From positions 81,067-145,066 of the forward strand of contig DIXF01000016.1 of the NCBI GenBank assembly GCA_002448235.1: a stretch of DNA of 64,000 nt, in the 5' to 3' direction. Below the pieces are notes generated by a model that saw only the letters and a program-made list of their open reading frames with translations, did not search any database and was not told the DNA's origin. The DNA comes from Syntrophaceae bacterium UBA6087 (lineage in GTDB: Bacteria > Desulfobacterota > Desulfomonilia > UBA1062). The first letter of the stretch is position 1, and each line of letters opens with the position of its first letter. The position numbers and the translations under genes were made by a program. Below, one piece after another: positions 8,720-17,105 of the stretch.

Positions 8720-9268
8720 ATGAATGAGGAAAGAAAAAGTACGATGCAGAGAGACGAACAGATGATTGAAGAGACGCCCGAGGTCCGGGAGGAAGAGGCA
8801 AAAGAAGCACCTGCGATCGATGAGGTCGCGGAGCTGAAAGTACAGGTGGAGGAGTATAAAGACCGGTACCTGCGCTCCTGCGCCGAGATGGATAATATGA
8901 AAAAGCGTCTTGCCCGGGACAAGCAGGACATCGTCAAGTATGGGACGGAAAAGCTGCTCAAAGAGGTCCTCCTTGTTTACGATGCCGTTGAGAAGTCGCT
9001 CCACACGGCGATCGAACGGCATCCGGAAGATGAACAGTTCATTCAAGGGTTAAAGATGACGGAAAAATTATTCTTGGAAACCTTGAAAAAAAACCAGGTG
9101 GAACCTATAAAAACACATGACGTACCCTTTGACCCGAGATACCATGAAGCCATGATGCAGGAACAGAAGGACGGCGTTCCCAAAGGCATGGTAATAAGAG
9201 AGCTGGAAAAAGGATTCATGGTGCACGAGAGGGTATTGAGACCAGCGAAGGTGACAGTTTCAAGCTGA
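8720..9268 (+). CDS. grpE: nucleotide exchange factor GrpE
   Basis: Releases ADP from DnaK in the chaperone cycle. The 182-residue protein has an acidic, flexible N-terminus, a long coiled coil (VAELKVQVEEYKDRYLRSCA, then MDNMKKRLARDKQDI) and a C-terminal beta domain ending ERVLRPAKVTVS, the family hallmark. The ATG at 8720 is chosen because GGAGG at 8706-8710 is nine bases away; an in-frame ATG at 8711 abuts that GGAGG. Its initiation site overlaps the 3' end of hrcA, suggesting translational coupling. Confidence 0.95.
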   Translation: MNEERKSTMQRDEQMIEETPEVREEEAKEAPAIDEVAELKVQVEEYKDRYLRSCAEMDNMKKRLARDKQDIVKYGTEKLLKEVLLVYDAVEKSLHTAIERHPEDEQFIQGLKMTEKLFLETLKKNQVEPIKTHDVPFDPRYHEAMMQEQKDGVPKGMVIRELEKGFMVHERVLRPAKVTVSS

Positions 9269-9299
9269 ACGTAGGAGAAAATTACAAGGAGGAGAGAGC

Positions 9300-11219
9300 A
9301 TGGGAAAGATTTTAGGAATTGATCTGGGGACCACCTTTTCCTGCATGGCGATCATGGAGGGTGGTGAACCGAAGGTCATACCGAACGCTGAAGGAGCTCG
9401 AACGACACCTTCCGTGGTCGCATTTACCAGCAGCGGAGAAAGACTGGTTGGACAGGTTGCCAGACGGCAGGCCATAACGAATTCAGAGAATACTCTCTTT
9501 GCGATAAAGCGGCTCATCGGAAGAAAGTACGAGGATAACGAGGTCCAGAAAGATAAAGGCATCATGCCTTTCAAGATCATCCGCGCCGATAACGGTGACG
9601 CCGCCATCGGTGTAGAAGACCGTAAGTATGCTTCGCCGGAGATATCGGCAATGGTACTTCAGAAGCTGAAAATGGATGCCGAGGCGTATCTCGGGGAGAA
9701 GGTAGAAGAAGCCGTCATCACGGTTCCCGCCTATTTTAACGACTCCCAGCGCCAAGCGACCAAGGACGCAGGAAAGATCGCCGGCTTCGAGGTCAAACGC
9801 ATCATCAACGAGCCGACCGCAGCGGCGCTTGCGTACGGACTCGACAGGAAAAAGGAAGAAAAGGTCGCGGTGTTCGATTTCGGCGGCGGAACCTTTGATA
9901 TCTCCATTCTCGAGATCGGGGACGGCGTGTTCGAGGTGAAATCCACCAACGGCGACACCCACCTCGGCGGCGAAGACATCGACAACCGGATTATCGATTA
10001 TCTGGTTGCCGAGTTCAAGAAAGAGACCGGGGTCGACCTGAGCAAGGACAAGATGGCGCTCCAGCGGCTCAAAGAAGCTGCGGAAAGGGCAAAGATCGAG
10101 CTGTCTTCCATGATGGAGACCGAGATCAATCTGCCCTTCATCACCGCCGACCAGTCAGGGCCGAAGCATCTCAACATGAAGCTCACGAGGGCCAAGCTCG
10201 AATCCCTGGTGGAAGACATCATCACGAAGCTGGAAGGTCCCTGCAGGAAGGCCATGAGCGATGCCGGGATGTCCACGAGCGACATCGACGAGGTCATCCT
10301 GGTGGGCGGACAGACCCGTATGCCCAAGGTCCAGCAGAAGGTCAGAGAGATCTTCGGGAAAGAGCCCCACAAGGGGGTGAACCCGGACGAGGTCGTGGCC
10401 ATAGGTGCAGCCATTCAGGGCGGCGTCCTGGGCGGAGAGGTCAAGGACGTGCTCCTGCTCGACGTAACTCCGCTTTCTCTGGGTATAGAGACCCTGGGCG
10501 GGGTATTCACGAAGATCATCGAGCGCAACACCACGATCCCGACGAAAAAGACCCAGGTGTTCTCCACTGCGGAGGACAGTCAGAATGCCGTTACCATCAG
10601 AGTCTTCCAGGGCGAGAGGCCCATGGCGAACGACAACAAGCTTCTCGGCCAGTTCGATCTGGTGGGTATCCCGGCGGCACCGCGCGGCATCCCGCAGATA
10701 GAGGTGAGCTTCGACATCGATGCCAACGGCATACTTCACGTCTCGGCCAAAGACAAGGCGACCGGCAAGGAGCAGTCCATCAAGATCACGAGCTCTTCGG
10801 GCTTGAGCGAGCAGGATATCAACCGTATGATCCACGAGGCGGAAGATCACGAGTCTGAGGACAAGAAGCGCCAGGCCCTGGTCGAGGCGAAGAACCGTGC
10901 TGACTCCCTGGCCTACACGACGGATAAGACTTTAAAAGAGCATGGCGACAAAGTTGATTCCCAGACACGGGCAAGCATCGAAAACGCCCTCTCTGATCTC
11001 AAGGACGCCATGAAGAGCGACGATGCAGACATGATCAACCGCAAGATCGAAACGCTCACCTCTGCATCGCACAAGCTTGCCGAGGTAATCTATGCCCAGG
11101 CGGCAGGACCCGGTGCGGGTGGGCCTCAGGCAGGAGCGCAGGGCGGAGGCGCCGGCAAGAAGCCGGATGAAGACGTTGTGGATGCGGAGTTCGAAGAGGT
11201 AAAGGGAGACAAGCGCTAG
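9300..11219 (+). CDS. dnaK: chaperone DnaK (Hsp70)
   Basis: ATP-driven chaperone of 639 residues, normal length. The ATPase domain starts GKILGIDLGTTFSCMAIMEG and contains the phosphate-2 loop VFDFGGGTFDISILEIGDG and the adenosine motif EVILVGGQTRMPKVQ. The substrate-binding domain includes LLDVTPLSLGIETLGG. A Gly-rich linker (GPGAGGPQAGAQGGG) precedes the acidic C-terminal DVVDAEFEEV motif. An AAGGAGGAG Shine-Dalgarno lies just upstream. It is the third gene of the HrcA-regulated operon and is followed by a terminator. dnaJ is not in this operon but faces it from the other strand. Confidence 0.98.
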   Translation: MGKILGIDLGTTFSCMAIMEGGEPKVIPNAEGARTTPSVVAFTSSGERLVGQVARRQAITNSENTLFAIKRLIGRKYEDNEVQKDKGIMPFKIIRADNGDAAIGVEDRKYASPEISAMVLQKLKMDAEAYLGEKVEEAVITVPAYFNDSQRQATKDAGKIAGFEVKRIINEPTAAALAYGLDRKKEEKVAVFDFGGGTFDISILEIGDGVFEVKSTNGDTHLGGEDIDNRIIDYLVAEFKKETGVDLSKDKMALQRLKEAAERAKIELSSMMETEINLPFITADQSGPKHLNMKLTRAKLESLVEDIITKLEGPCRKAMSDAGMSTSDIDEVILVGGQTRMPKVQQKVREIFGKEPHKGVNPDEVVAIGAAIQGGVLGGEVKDVLLLDVTPLSLGIETLGGVFTKIIERNTTIPTKKTQVFSTAEDSQNAVTIRVFQGERPMANDNKLLGQFDLVGIPAAPRGIPQIEVSFDIDANGILHVSAKDKATGKEQSIKITSSSGLSEQDINRMIHEAEDHESEDKKRQALVEAKNRADSLAYTTDKTLKEHGDKVDSQTRASIENALSDLKDAMKSDDADMINRKIETLTSASHKLAEVIYAQAAGPGAGGPQAGAQGGGAGKKPDEDVVDAEFEEVKGDKR

Positions 11220-11227
11220 AGAAAACA

Positions 11228-11270
11228 GGGCAGGAGCCGGATATAGGGAAACCGGTGCTTCTGCCCTTTG
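11228..11270 (+). terminator. terminator or attenuator after dnaK
   Basis: GGGCAG and CTGCCC close a GC-rich stem, continued by GAGC/GCTT and CGG/CCG with a small bulge, and followed by TTTGTT. It lies 8 bases after the dnaK stop and before the FmdB-like gene, so that gene may get only read-through transcription. Confidence 0.6.
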
Positions 11271-11298
11271 TTCATTCTTGGCCGGCTGGAAGGTGTTT

Positions 11299-11640
11299 AT
11301 GCCGATTTATGAATACAAGTGTCGAGCATGCGGGATGATAAGAAGCATGCTGGTTCAGGGTTTTCAAGACCCTGCCGGGCTTTCCTGCGAGGCGTGCGGA
11401 TCACAGGATCTCAAACGGATCATCTCGCGGACCAACTACCACCAGTCCCAGTCGGACCGGCTCGGCTCGTACAACCCGAAAGCCAGGCAGTCGGAGAGCT
11501 TTCTGAAGGACTCCCGGAACATCGGGCTCCACGCCGAGCATATGCTCAAACAGTCAGGGGTGAAGCCTACGGAAGAGTTCCGGAATAAAATAGAAAATCT
11601 GAGGACGGATCCGTCCCGCGTTCTCAAGGATAAAGGCTGA
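11299..11640 (+). CDS. FmdB-like zinc-ribbon protein
   Basis: The 113-residue protein opens with MPIYEYKCRACG, the signature of the FmdB/CxxC_CxxC_SSSS putative regulatory family, with a second Cys pair (LSCEACGSQDLKRI) about 23 residues on. This makes a one-zinc ribbon of about 45 residues. The rest is polar and helical with no recognised domain. The ATG at 11299 is chosen because it yields the family N-terminus. FmdB proteins have been suggested to regulate transcription, but no function is established. It lies behind a terminator-like hairpin after dnaK and ends 25 bases from the convergent dnaJ stop. Confidence 0.8.
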   Translation: MPIYEYKCRACGMIRSMLVQGFQDPAGLSCEACGSQDLKRIISRTNYHQSQSDRLGSYNPKARQSESFLKDSRNIGLHAEHMLKQSGVKPTEEFRNKIENLRTDPSRVLKDKG

Positions 11641-11665
11641 CTCCTTCGATCGGGGGGAGTAACGT

Positions 11666-12763
11666 TCAGAAGCTGAACAGCTTCTTCTTCGAGTGGCTTT
11701 TCACACTCTCGCCGGTTACTTTGGCGAACTGCTGCAGGATCTCCTGCTGTTCCTTGGAGAGCTTTTTCGGTATCTCTACTCTGATCCCGACATTGAGAGC
11801 CCCGCTTCCATTGGAGCGAAGGTGCTTTATCCCCTTGTCCTTGATCGTATAGATCTCGTTCGGCTGGGTTCCCGCTTTGATTTCCAGATCTGTCTCGCCT
11901 TCGAGCGTCGGCACCTTGATGGTCGTGCCGAGTGCCGCCTGGACAAAGGAGACGGTTGCTTCGATGTAGAGGTCGTCACCCTGCCTGATGAATGTCTCGT
12001 GCGGCTTGATATCGATAAAGACATAGAGATCGCCGGGAGGACCGCCGAGATCCCCGGCTTCTCCCTCTCCGGTGACGCGCATGGTCGCGCCGGCATCTAC
12101 CCCGGGCGGAATCTTGACCTTGATTTTTTTCTTCCGGGTAATGGTTCCTGACCCTCTGCAGGTTTTGCACGGCTTGGGGATGACTCTCCCTGTCCCGCGG
12201 CAGTGGGCGCAGGTAGTGGAGATGGTAAAGAACCCCTGGGTGCGGTAGACCTGCCCCTTTCCGCCGCATACGCCGCACGGTTCGGGCGAGGTGCCCGGCT
12301 CGGCCCCTGTCCCTTTGCAGTTGTCGCAGGTATCGGTCTTGGGGAGCTCCAGTTCGATCTCGGTCCCTTTGGCGGCCTCTTCGAGAGAGATGGCCATATC
12401 GTATCTCAGGTCGGCTCCCCGGCTCGGCCTTCTCCTCTGGGTTCTTCTGCCCCCTTGAAAACCGAAAACCTCTCCGAAGATATCCGAGAAGGAGCTGAAA
12501 ATATCGTCGAAATTGGAGAATCCCTGGAAGCCGCTTCCCTGAAGGCCTTCATGGCCGTACTGATCGTATATGCGTTTTTTCTCGGAGTCGCTCAAAACTT
12601 CATAGGCTTCGGCAGCTTCTTTGAACTTTGTCTCTGCCTCATGGTCTCCGGGACATCTGTCCGGGTGGCATTTCATGGCGATCTGCCGGTATGCCTTCTT
12701 GATCTCGTCTGCCGAAGCAGACCGGGCTACTCCGAGTATTTCGTAGTAATCCTTTTTCGTCAT
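11666..12763 (-). CDS. dnaJ: chaperone DnaJ (Hsp40)
   Basis: Co-chaperone that delivers substrates to DnaK and stimulates its ATPase. From the ATG at 12763 it is 365 residues. The J domain begins TKKDYYEILGVARSASADEI and contains the HPD motif (KCHPDRCPG). A Gly/Phe region (GFQGFSNFDDIFSSFSDIFG) follows. The zinc-binding centre has four CxxCxGxG repeats (CDNCKGTG, CGVCGGKG, CAHCRGTG, CKTCRGSG). The C-terminal substrate domain ends in a Lys-rich tail. A longer in-frame reading upstream is not used because it runs through rpoZ in another frame. The start overlaps the rpoZ stop by four bases (ATGA), indicating coupled translation. Confidence 0.97.
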   Translation of the reverse strand: MTKKDYYEILGVARSASADEIKKAYRQIAMKCHPDRCPGDHEAETKFKEAAEAYEVLSDSEKKRIYDQYGHEGLQGSGFQGFSNFDDIFSSFSDIFGEVFGFQGGRRTQRRRPSRGADLRYDMAISLEEAAKGTEIELELPKTDTCDNCKGTGAEPGTSPEPCGVCGGKGQVYRTQGFFTISTTCAHCRGTGRVIPKPCKTCRGSGTITRKKKIKVKIPPGVDAGATMRVTGEGEAGDLGGPPGDLYVFIDIKPHETFIRQGDDLYIEATVSFVQAALGTTIKVPTLEGETDLEIKAGTQPNEIYTIKDKGIKHLRSNGSGALNVGIRVEIPKKLSKEQQEILQQFAKVTGESVKSHSKKKLFSF

Positions 12764-12954
12764 GACTTTTCGTTTAACGATATCTTCCCTTCCGCAAGTT
12801 CTCTCAGGGCAGTCACAACAGCCCTGTTCTCTTTTCGTTTGGAAAGAGTCGGGGCTCCTTTCATGAGCTGTTTGGTGCGCTTGGATGCTGCGATTGCGAG
12901 CGAAAAGCGGTCGTGCACCTTGTCTAAACAATCTTCAACTGTTACTCGTGCCAT
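12760..12954 (-). CDS. rpoZ: DNA-directed RNA polymerase omega subunit
   Basis: A small RNA polymerase subunit that helps fold and hold the beta-prime subunit. The 64-residue protein begins MARVTVEDCLDKVHDRFSLA and continues ASKRTKQLMKG ... RAVVTALRELAEGKI, which matches the omega core. The ATG at 12954 gives the canonical N-terminus; a longer frame to 13005 is unlikely. It overlaps dnaJ by four bases. In many proteobacteria rpoZ sits with gmk and spoT instead, so the coupling to dnaJ is unusual. Confidence 0.93.
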   Translation of the reverse strand: MARVTVEDCLDKVHDRFSLAIAASKRTKQLMKGAPTLSKRKENRAVVTALRELAEGKISLNEKS

Positions 12955-13038
12955 GGTATTCCTTCCTGAATCAAAAAGTGAGTGAGTTCTTGCCACACAA
13001 TTCAAAAATCGTCAAGACCATTGATGGATAAGGAAAAA

Positions 13039-14316
13039 TCAGTCCTCGTAGTTTCCTTTCGGGCCGGTCTCCTCTTTCTTGAACTGTTTTGCGGCGCGCT
13101 CGACGATCTTGTCCTTTGTCCACTCGGCCGGGTCTTCGATCCGCGTTGCCTTGGGACCCAAGTCATGGGACCCCGCTTCCAGAATGGCCTCCATGGCGAG
13201 CGGAGCGGTATCTGCGGCATTGAAATAATTGGCCAGGAGATCATGGATGAAGTTCTCGACGTCTTTTTCCATCCTCTCCCTGACGGCTCTCGGCTGGGCA
13301 AGGAGCCTCTTTTCGAAGGGGAGGTTGAGCTTCTTGTAGTCGCCTTTCTTCAGCGACTTGCTGTCCGCATAGGCGACCATTTCCTGCCAGGTCTCCTCGC
13401 TTACCCCGTGGTCGGAGAGCTTGATAAAATTCCCCGATTCATCGAGCAGGGCGTTGCCGTACTGATTGACCTTGACGCCCCAGGATATCATCTGCAGGGC
13501 GGTGGCGACATTGGCCTTTGTGGTCCTTGTCTCGGTGGCGATGCGTTTGAGGCGGTCCACGCTGTTGCCCGAGGTGCCGTGCTGGGCCCCCGATATACCG
13601 TATTTTGCCAGGGCCTCGTGGATCTCCCTGGTCAATTCCACATGGATGCCTGCATCGCTCTCTTCGATGCCGTGGGTTGTCCCGTTGTTAAGCGCGATCC
13701 AGTCCGGGAATATGCCGTGGGCATTCAGTCCCTGGATGAGAAAAAGCGCCTCTTCCGGGGTGGAAAGCCCTGCTTTCCCCTTGATCTCGCCTACCTCGGT
13801 CTCGTATCCTGCCCAGGAGGGGATGTACGCGCTAAGCTCGATGTTGGCGAGCAGGTTTTCTTCTTCGCTCATATGGGATGCGTCGATGGCGACCGAGGTT
13901 ATCCCGGCATCGAACATGGAAGGGATATCGGTCCTGGCCTTCTCCACCTCGATGGCCTTCTTGAGGCCGAAGTGGTCGGCATGGACGGCAACGGGAACGG
14001 TGATGCCGAGCTCATTGCAGAAGGCATCCACGTACTGTGCGAGGTTCCACATATTCTGCAGGCAGTAGTCGCTCTCGGATTTGGCTATCTCGATGATGAT
14101 GGCGGCATTCGCACGCTGGGCTGCCTTCAGAGTGGCCCGTATGACCGAGCTGTTCCTGCCGTTTGCAGCCATGGTCATGGCACGGCCTTTTTTGAGCATG
14201 GCACGGTCGATGACCTTGCCGCTCACGATCAGGGCCTTGGAGTTCGGGAATAAATTCTTTATGTTCGGCGGCCTGCCTATTTCAAGCACTTTGCTATAAT
14301 CCGCTGTTTTGCTCAT
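13039..14316 (-). CDS. fba: class II fructose-bisphosphate aldolase
   Basis: Zinc-dependent aldolase that interconverts fructose 1,6-bisphosphate with glyceraldehyde 3-phosphate and dihydroxyacetone phosphate. The 425-residue protein is longer than the E. coli type (about 360) and belongs to a long class II form. Visible motifs are VPVAVHADHFG (residues about 108-118, with the catalytic Asp and a zinc His), SVAIDASHMSEEEN and HGTSGNSVDRL, which fits the substrate phosphate site. It follows fbp by 34 bases on the same strand. The pairing of Fbp and Fba points to gluconeogenic flow, which fits growth on acyl-CoA substrates. Confidence 0.88.
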   Translation of the reverse strand: MSKTADYSKVLEIGRPPNIKNLFPNSKALIVSGKVIDRAMLKKGRAMTMAANGRNSSVIRATLKAAQRANAAIIIEIAKSESDYCLQNMWNLAQYVDAFCNELGITVPVAVHADHFGLKKAIEVEKARTDIPSMFDAGITSVAIDASHMSEEENLLANIELSAYIPSWAGYETEVGEIKGKAGLSTPEEALFLIQGLNAHGIFPDWIALNNGTTHGIEESDAGIHVELTREIHEALAKYGISGAQHGTSGNSVDRLKRIATETRTTKANVATALQMISWGVKVNQYGNALLDESGNFIKLSDHGVSEETWQEMVAYADSKSLKKGDYKKLNLPFEKRLLAQPRAVRERMEKDVENFIHDLLANYFNAADTAPLAMEAILEAGSHDLGPKATRIEDPAEWTKDKIVERAAKQFKKEETGPKGNYED

Positions 14317-14350
14317 ACACGCTCTCCTCTTTTGGTATTTTTATTAAGCG

Positions 14351-15364
14351 TTACAGGTTCTTTTTTGCGTATTCCTCATATTCGAGAACGTCGTCTTTCG
14401 AGCCGATGATCAGGGGCACCCGCTGATGGAGCCCGGTGGGTTTTATATCGAGGATCCGCTCGTACCCGGTGGATGCATAGCCCCCCGCCTGCTCGGCGAC
14501 GAAGGCCAGCGGATTGGCCTCGTAGAGGAGTCTGAGCTTGCCGGTGGGCTTTTTCGGGTCATTGGTATCCTCCGGATAGAGGAAGATCCCGCCCTTGAGG
14601 AGGTTCCGGTGGAAATCGGCCACGAGAGACCCGATGTAGCGGGACGAATAGGGCTTCTTGTTTTTGTTTTTTTCCGACTTGAGATAGTCAATATATTCCC
14701 GGGTCCCCGGCTTCCAGTAGGGCCAGTTGCCTTCATTGGCGCTGTAGATCTTCCCCCGGGCGGGCATCTTGATATTCGGCTGGGACAGGACGAACTCGCC
14801 CACGCTCGGGTCGAGACTGAAGCCGTTCACCCCGTTTCCTGTCGTGTACACGAGATTCACGCTGGAGCTGTAGATGATGTACCCTGCACCGAAGAGCTTG
14901 TGGCCGGGCTGAAGGCAGTCGTCCAGGATTCCGTCTTCGCCGCCGGAGACGCGCTTGTAGATGCCGAAGATCGTACCGATGGATACGTTGACGTCGATGT
15001 TGGACGAGCCGTCCAGGGGATCGAACATCACCACGTATTCGCCCTTGGGGTACTCCTTGGGAATGGCGATGAATTCGTCATCTTCCTCGGAGGCCATGAT
15101 ACATACCTTGCCGATGTAGTTCAGAGCGTTGATGAAAACCTTGTTGGCGTATATGTCAAGCTTCTGGACCTCGTCTCCGGAGATGTTCGTCTGTCCGGCA
15201 CGGCCCAGGATGTCCTCGATGAGCCCTGCATGCGAGACCTGGGCTGCCACCACCTTTGCGGCGAACACGATCTGGCTTAAGATGACGCTGAAATCGCCCT
15301 TGCCGCCATAGCGGCTCTGCTCCATCATGATGAACCGGTCCAGAGAGATAATGCTGTCGTTCAT
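14351..15364 (-). CDS. fbp: fructose-1,6-bisphosphatase, class 1
   Basis: Hydrolyses fructose 1,6-bisphosphate to fructose 6-phosphate, the committed gluconeogenic step. From the ATG at 15364, with GGGAGG just upstream, it is 337 residues, standard for class 1. The metal site appears as ASEEDDEFI and FDPLDGSSNIDVNVSIGTIF. Further motifs are GYIIYSSSVNLVYTTG, SRYIGSLVADFHRNLLKGGI and LRLLYEANPLAFVAEQAGGYAS. It leads a probable fbp-fba operon; rpoZ-dnaJ follow on the same strand after an 84-base gap. The trp promoter region diverges upstream. Confidence 0.96.
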   Translation of the reverse strand: MNDSIISLDRFIMMEQSRYGGKGDFSVILSQIVFAAKVVAAQVSHAGLIEDILGRAGQTNISGDEVQKLDIYANKVFINALNYIGKVCIMASEEDDEFIAIPKEYPKGEYVVMFDPLDGSSNIDVNVSIGTIFGIYKRVSGGEDGILDDCLQPGHKLFGAGYIIYSSSVNLVYTTGNGVNGFSLDPSVGEFVLSQPNIKMPARGKIYSANEGNWPYWKPGTREYIDYLKSEKNKNKKPYSSRYIGSLVADFHRNLLKGGIFLYPEDTNDPKKPTGKLRLLYEANPLAFVAEQAGGYASTGYERILDIKPTGLHQRVPLIIGSKDDVLEYEEYAKKNL

Positions 15365-15505
15365 AGTTCCTCCCAAGCATACAGGTATGAATATTTGGTG
15401 ATTCTTAAGATCTCAAGTGATGATACCACTGAAAGGAAAAAGAAATCAAGGCGATGTCTTTTACCAGGCATTATTTCCCCCCGATTCGGGATATGAAAAA
15501 AAGCA

Positions 15506-15534
15506 TTGACAGGGATAACGTTACTATATATAGA
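15506..15534 (+). promoter_or_regulatory. trp operon promoter
   Basis: TTGACA at 15506-15511 and TATAGA at 15529-15534 with a 17-base spacer; overlapping TATATA alternatives exist one or two steps upstream. The predicted start near 15541 is only a couple of bases before the leader-peptide ATG at 15543. I saw no better promoter between fbp and this point. Confidence 0.65.
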
Positions 15535-15542
15535 AACATTCT

Positions 15543-15632
15543 ATGAATACATGCCTCATCCCATTGACTATTCCGGTTACCCGCTGGTGGTGGCGTATCA
15601 GGAGAGAAGATGCGGTTGGAGGTTTGCCCTAA
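15543..15632 (+). CDS. trpL: trp operon leader peptide with three tandem Trp codons
   Basis: A 29-codon reading frame starts at the ATG at 15543, has TGG TGG TGG at codons 15-17 (15585-15593) and stops with TAA at 15630. Three adjacent Trp codons in a short frame ahead of trpE are the hallmark of ribosome-mediated attenuation. When charged tRNA-Trp is scarce the ribosome would stall here and favour the antiterminator downstream. No Shine-Dalgarno precedes the ATG, and the predicted transcription start is within a few bases, so translation may be leaderless. Confidence 0.85.
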   Translation: MNTCLIPLTIPVTRWWWRIRREDAVGGLP

Positions 15633-15703
15633 AGCAATTCTTACGTGGTCAAGCAGTTCGAAAGCGGCAACCTCCTTACATATCGGGCTTGCCGCTTTTT
15701 TTA
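15618..15703 (+). terminator. trp attenuator (competing antiterminator and terminator hairpins)
   Basis: Terminator: AAGCGGCAA (15662-15670) pairs with TTGCCGCTT (15689-15697), a perfect 9-bp stem followed by a run of T to 15702. Antiterminator: GGAGGTTTGCC (15618-15628) can pair with GGCAACCTCC (15666-15675) with a single bulged T. The two share the GGCAA segment and exclude each other. The antiterminator 5' arm lies at the end of the leader peptide frame, as in the classical arrangement. Confidence 0.85.
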
Positions 15704-15719
15704 TCGGAAAGGGGACGAG

Positions 15720-17105
15720 ATGGAAACAATTCAGATTTACCGGGATATAAAGGACCGGGGGCTTGTGATCCAGAAAAGACTTGCATGCGATACGCTGACG
15801 CCGGTGCAGACATACTGGGCAGTGGTGGGCGAAGGCCAGGGGTTTCTGCTGGAGTCCATCCCGGGCTCGTACAGCTTTCTCGGCAGGTTTTCAGAGCCTT
15901 CGATTCTGACCATCCACGAACAGGACGACCCCTGGGCACGGATGCCTCTCCGGGGAAGCGCGCTGGAGTTTGGGCAGGCAGGGCTTCCTCCTTTCATCGG
16001 CGGATATGTAGGGTACCTGGGATATGATCTCGTACGCGGGATCGAGAAGCTTCCGCGACCGGTGGCACCGTCCGGTTTTCCGGATTCCCGGCTCGGCCTG
16101 GTCGATACCTTCATGGTTTTCGATCATCTCAAGCAGTCGGTATCACTGGTGCATACCGTCCCATGCCCCGGGATCAGCGACGAGAAAGCCTTGAGCACGG
16201 CACGCGAGGCCTTCTCGGCCATCGAAGATGCTCTTTTCTCGAAACCGCACATGCCGGTGGCCGAAAAGCCTTCCCGGTGCGCTATCAAGGGAGTTTCCCT
16301 GGATGAAAAAGGCTTCATCGACGCGGTGGGAAAGGCAAAGGAATACATCAGAGACGGCGAGATCATCCAGACGGTGCTTTCGCGCCGGCTTCAGCTCGAT
16401 GCGTCCTGCGACCCATTCGATACCTACAGGCGCCTTAGGCACATCAATCCCTCCCCGTATCTTTTTTTCATCAACTTCCGCGATGTGACCCTGGTCGGGT
16501 CGTCGCCCGAGGTCATGGTCAAGCTCAGGGGCGATACCGTCACCTCCCTTCCCATTGCAGGCACAAGGCCGCGCGGGAAGAACGGAGAAGAGGACGAAAG
16601 GCTTGCAAAGGACCTCCTGGCGGATGCAAAGGAGCGCGCGGAACACCTCATGCTTCTGGATCTGGCCAGAAACGATGTGGGCAGGGTGTCAAAGCCGGGA
16701 ACGGTCAAGGTAACCTCCCGGGAGATCGTAAAGCTGTATTCGCACGTCATGCATATCGTTTCCTGCGTCGAAGGTCAGAAGAGGGCCGAGCTGAGCAACA
16801 CAGACGTGCTCAAGGCATGCTTCCCGGCAGGGACGGTTTCCGGTGCGCCCAAGGTGAGGGCCATGGAGATCATCGACGAGCTGGAAGGGATGTGCAGAGG
16901 GCCCTATGCAGGGGCGGTGGGGTATCTGTCCTTTAACGGCGATATCGATACCGGGATCGCCATCCGCACCATCTTCATCCGGGGCAAGCAGTTCTACGTG
17001 CAGGCAGGCGCTGGGATCGTCTGGGATTCGGTACCGGAGAACGAATTGAAAGAAATAGACAATAAGCTCAGGGTCTTGAGCACTGCTCTGGGAGGTATGG
17101 CATGA
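15720..17105 (+). CDS. trpE: anthranilate synthase component I
   Basis: Converts chorismate to anthranilate using ammonia from TrpG. From the ATG at 15720 it is 461 residues. The LLES motif at residues 43-46 forms part of the tryptophan feedback site, so allosteric inhibition is expected. The catalytic half shows SYLFFINF-like sequence, PIAGTRPRG, LLDLARNDVGRV, HIVSCVEG and PAGTVSGAPKVRAMEIIDELE. An in-frame upstream extension to 15645 runs through the attenuator and is rejected. It overlaps trpG by four bases. First structural gene of the operon, controlled by the attenuator upstream. Confidence 0.97.
   Translation: METIQIYRDIKDRGLVIQKRLACDTLTPVQTYWAVVGEGQGFLLESIPGSYSFLGRFSEPSILTIHEQDDPWARMPLRGSALEFGQAGLPPFIGGYVGYLGYDLVRGIEKLPRPVAPSGFPDSRLGLVDTFMVFDHLKQSVSLVHTVPCPGISDEKALSTAREAFSAIEDALFSKPHMPVAEKPSRCAIKGVSLDEKGFIDAVGKAKEYIRDGEIIQTVLSRRLQLDASCDPFDTYRRLRHINPSPYLFFINFRDVTLVGSSPEVMVKLRGDTVTSLPIAGTRPRGKNGEEDERLAKDLLADAKERAEHLMLLDLARNDVGRVSKPGTVKVTSREIVKLYSHVMHIVSCVEGQKRAELSNTDVLKACFPAGTVSGAPKVRAMEIIDELEGMCRGPYAGAVGYLSFNGDIDTGIAIRTIFIRGKQFYVQAGAGIVWDSVPENELKEIDNKLRVLSTALGGMA

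Noticed and set aside
11639..11662. Bidirectional terminator between the FmdB-like gene and dnaJ
   Set aside because: Only a 5-bp ACTCC/GGAGT stem and no T run.
12982..14253. A 423-residue frame opposite the aldolase gene
   Set aside because: Antisense shadow of fba; no domain seen.
15618..15703. T-box riboswitch upstream of trpE
   Set aside because: No T-box sequence or specifier-loop layout was found; the leader peptide explains the structure.
15610..15749. Alternative trp leader frame starting at 15610 with one Trp codon
   Set aside because: It has no early stop and only a single Trp codon before the hairpin; the 15543 frame has three tandem Trp codons.
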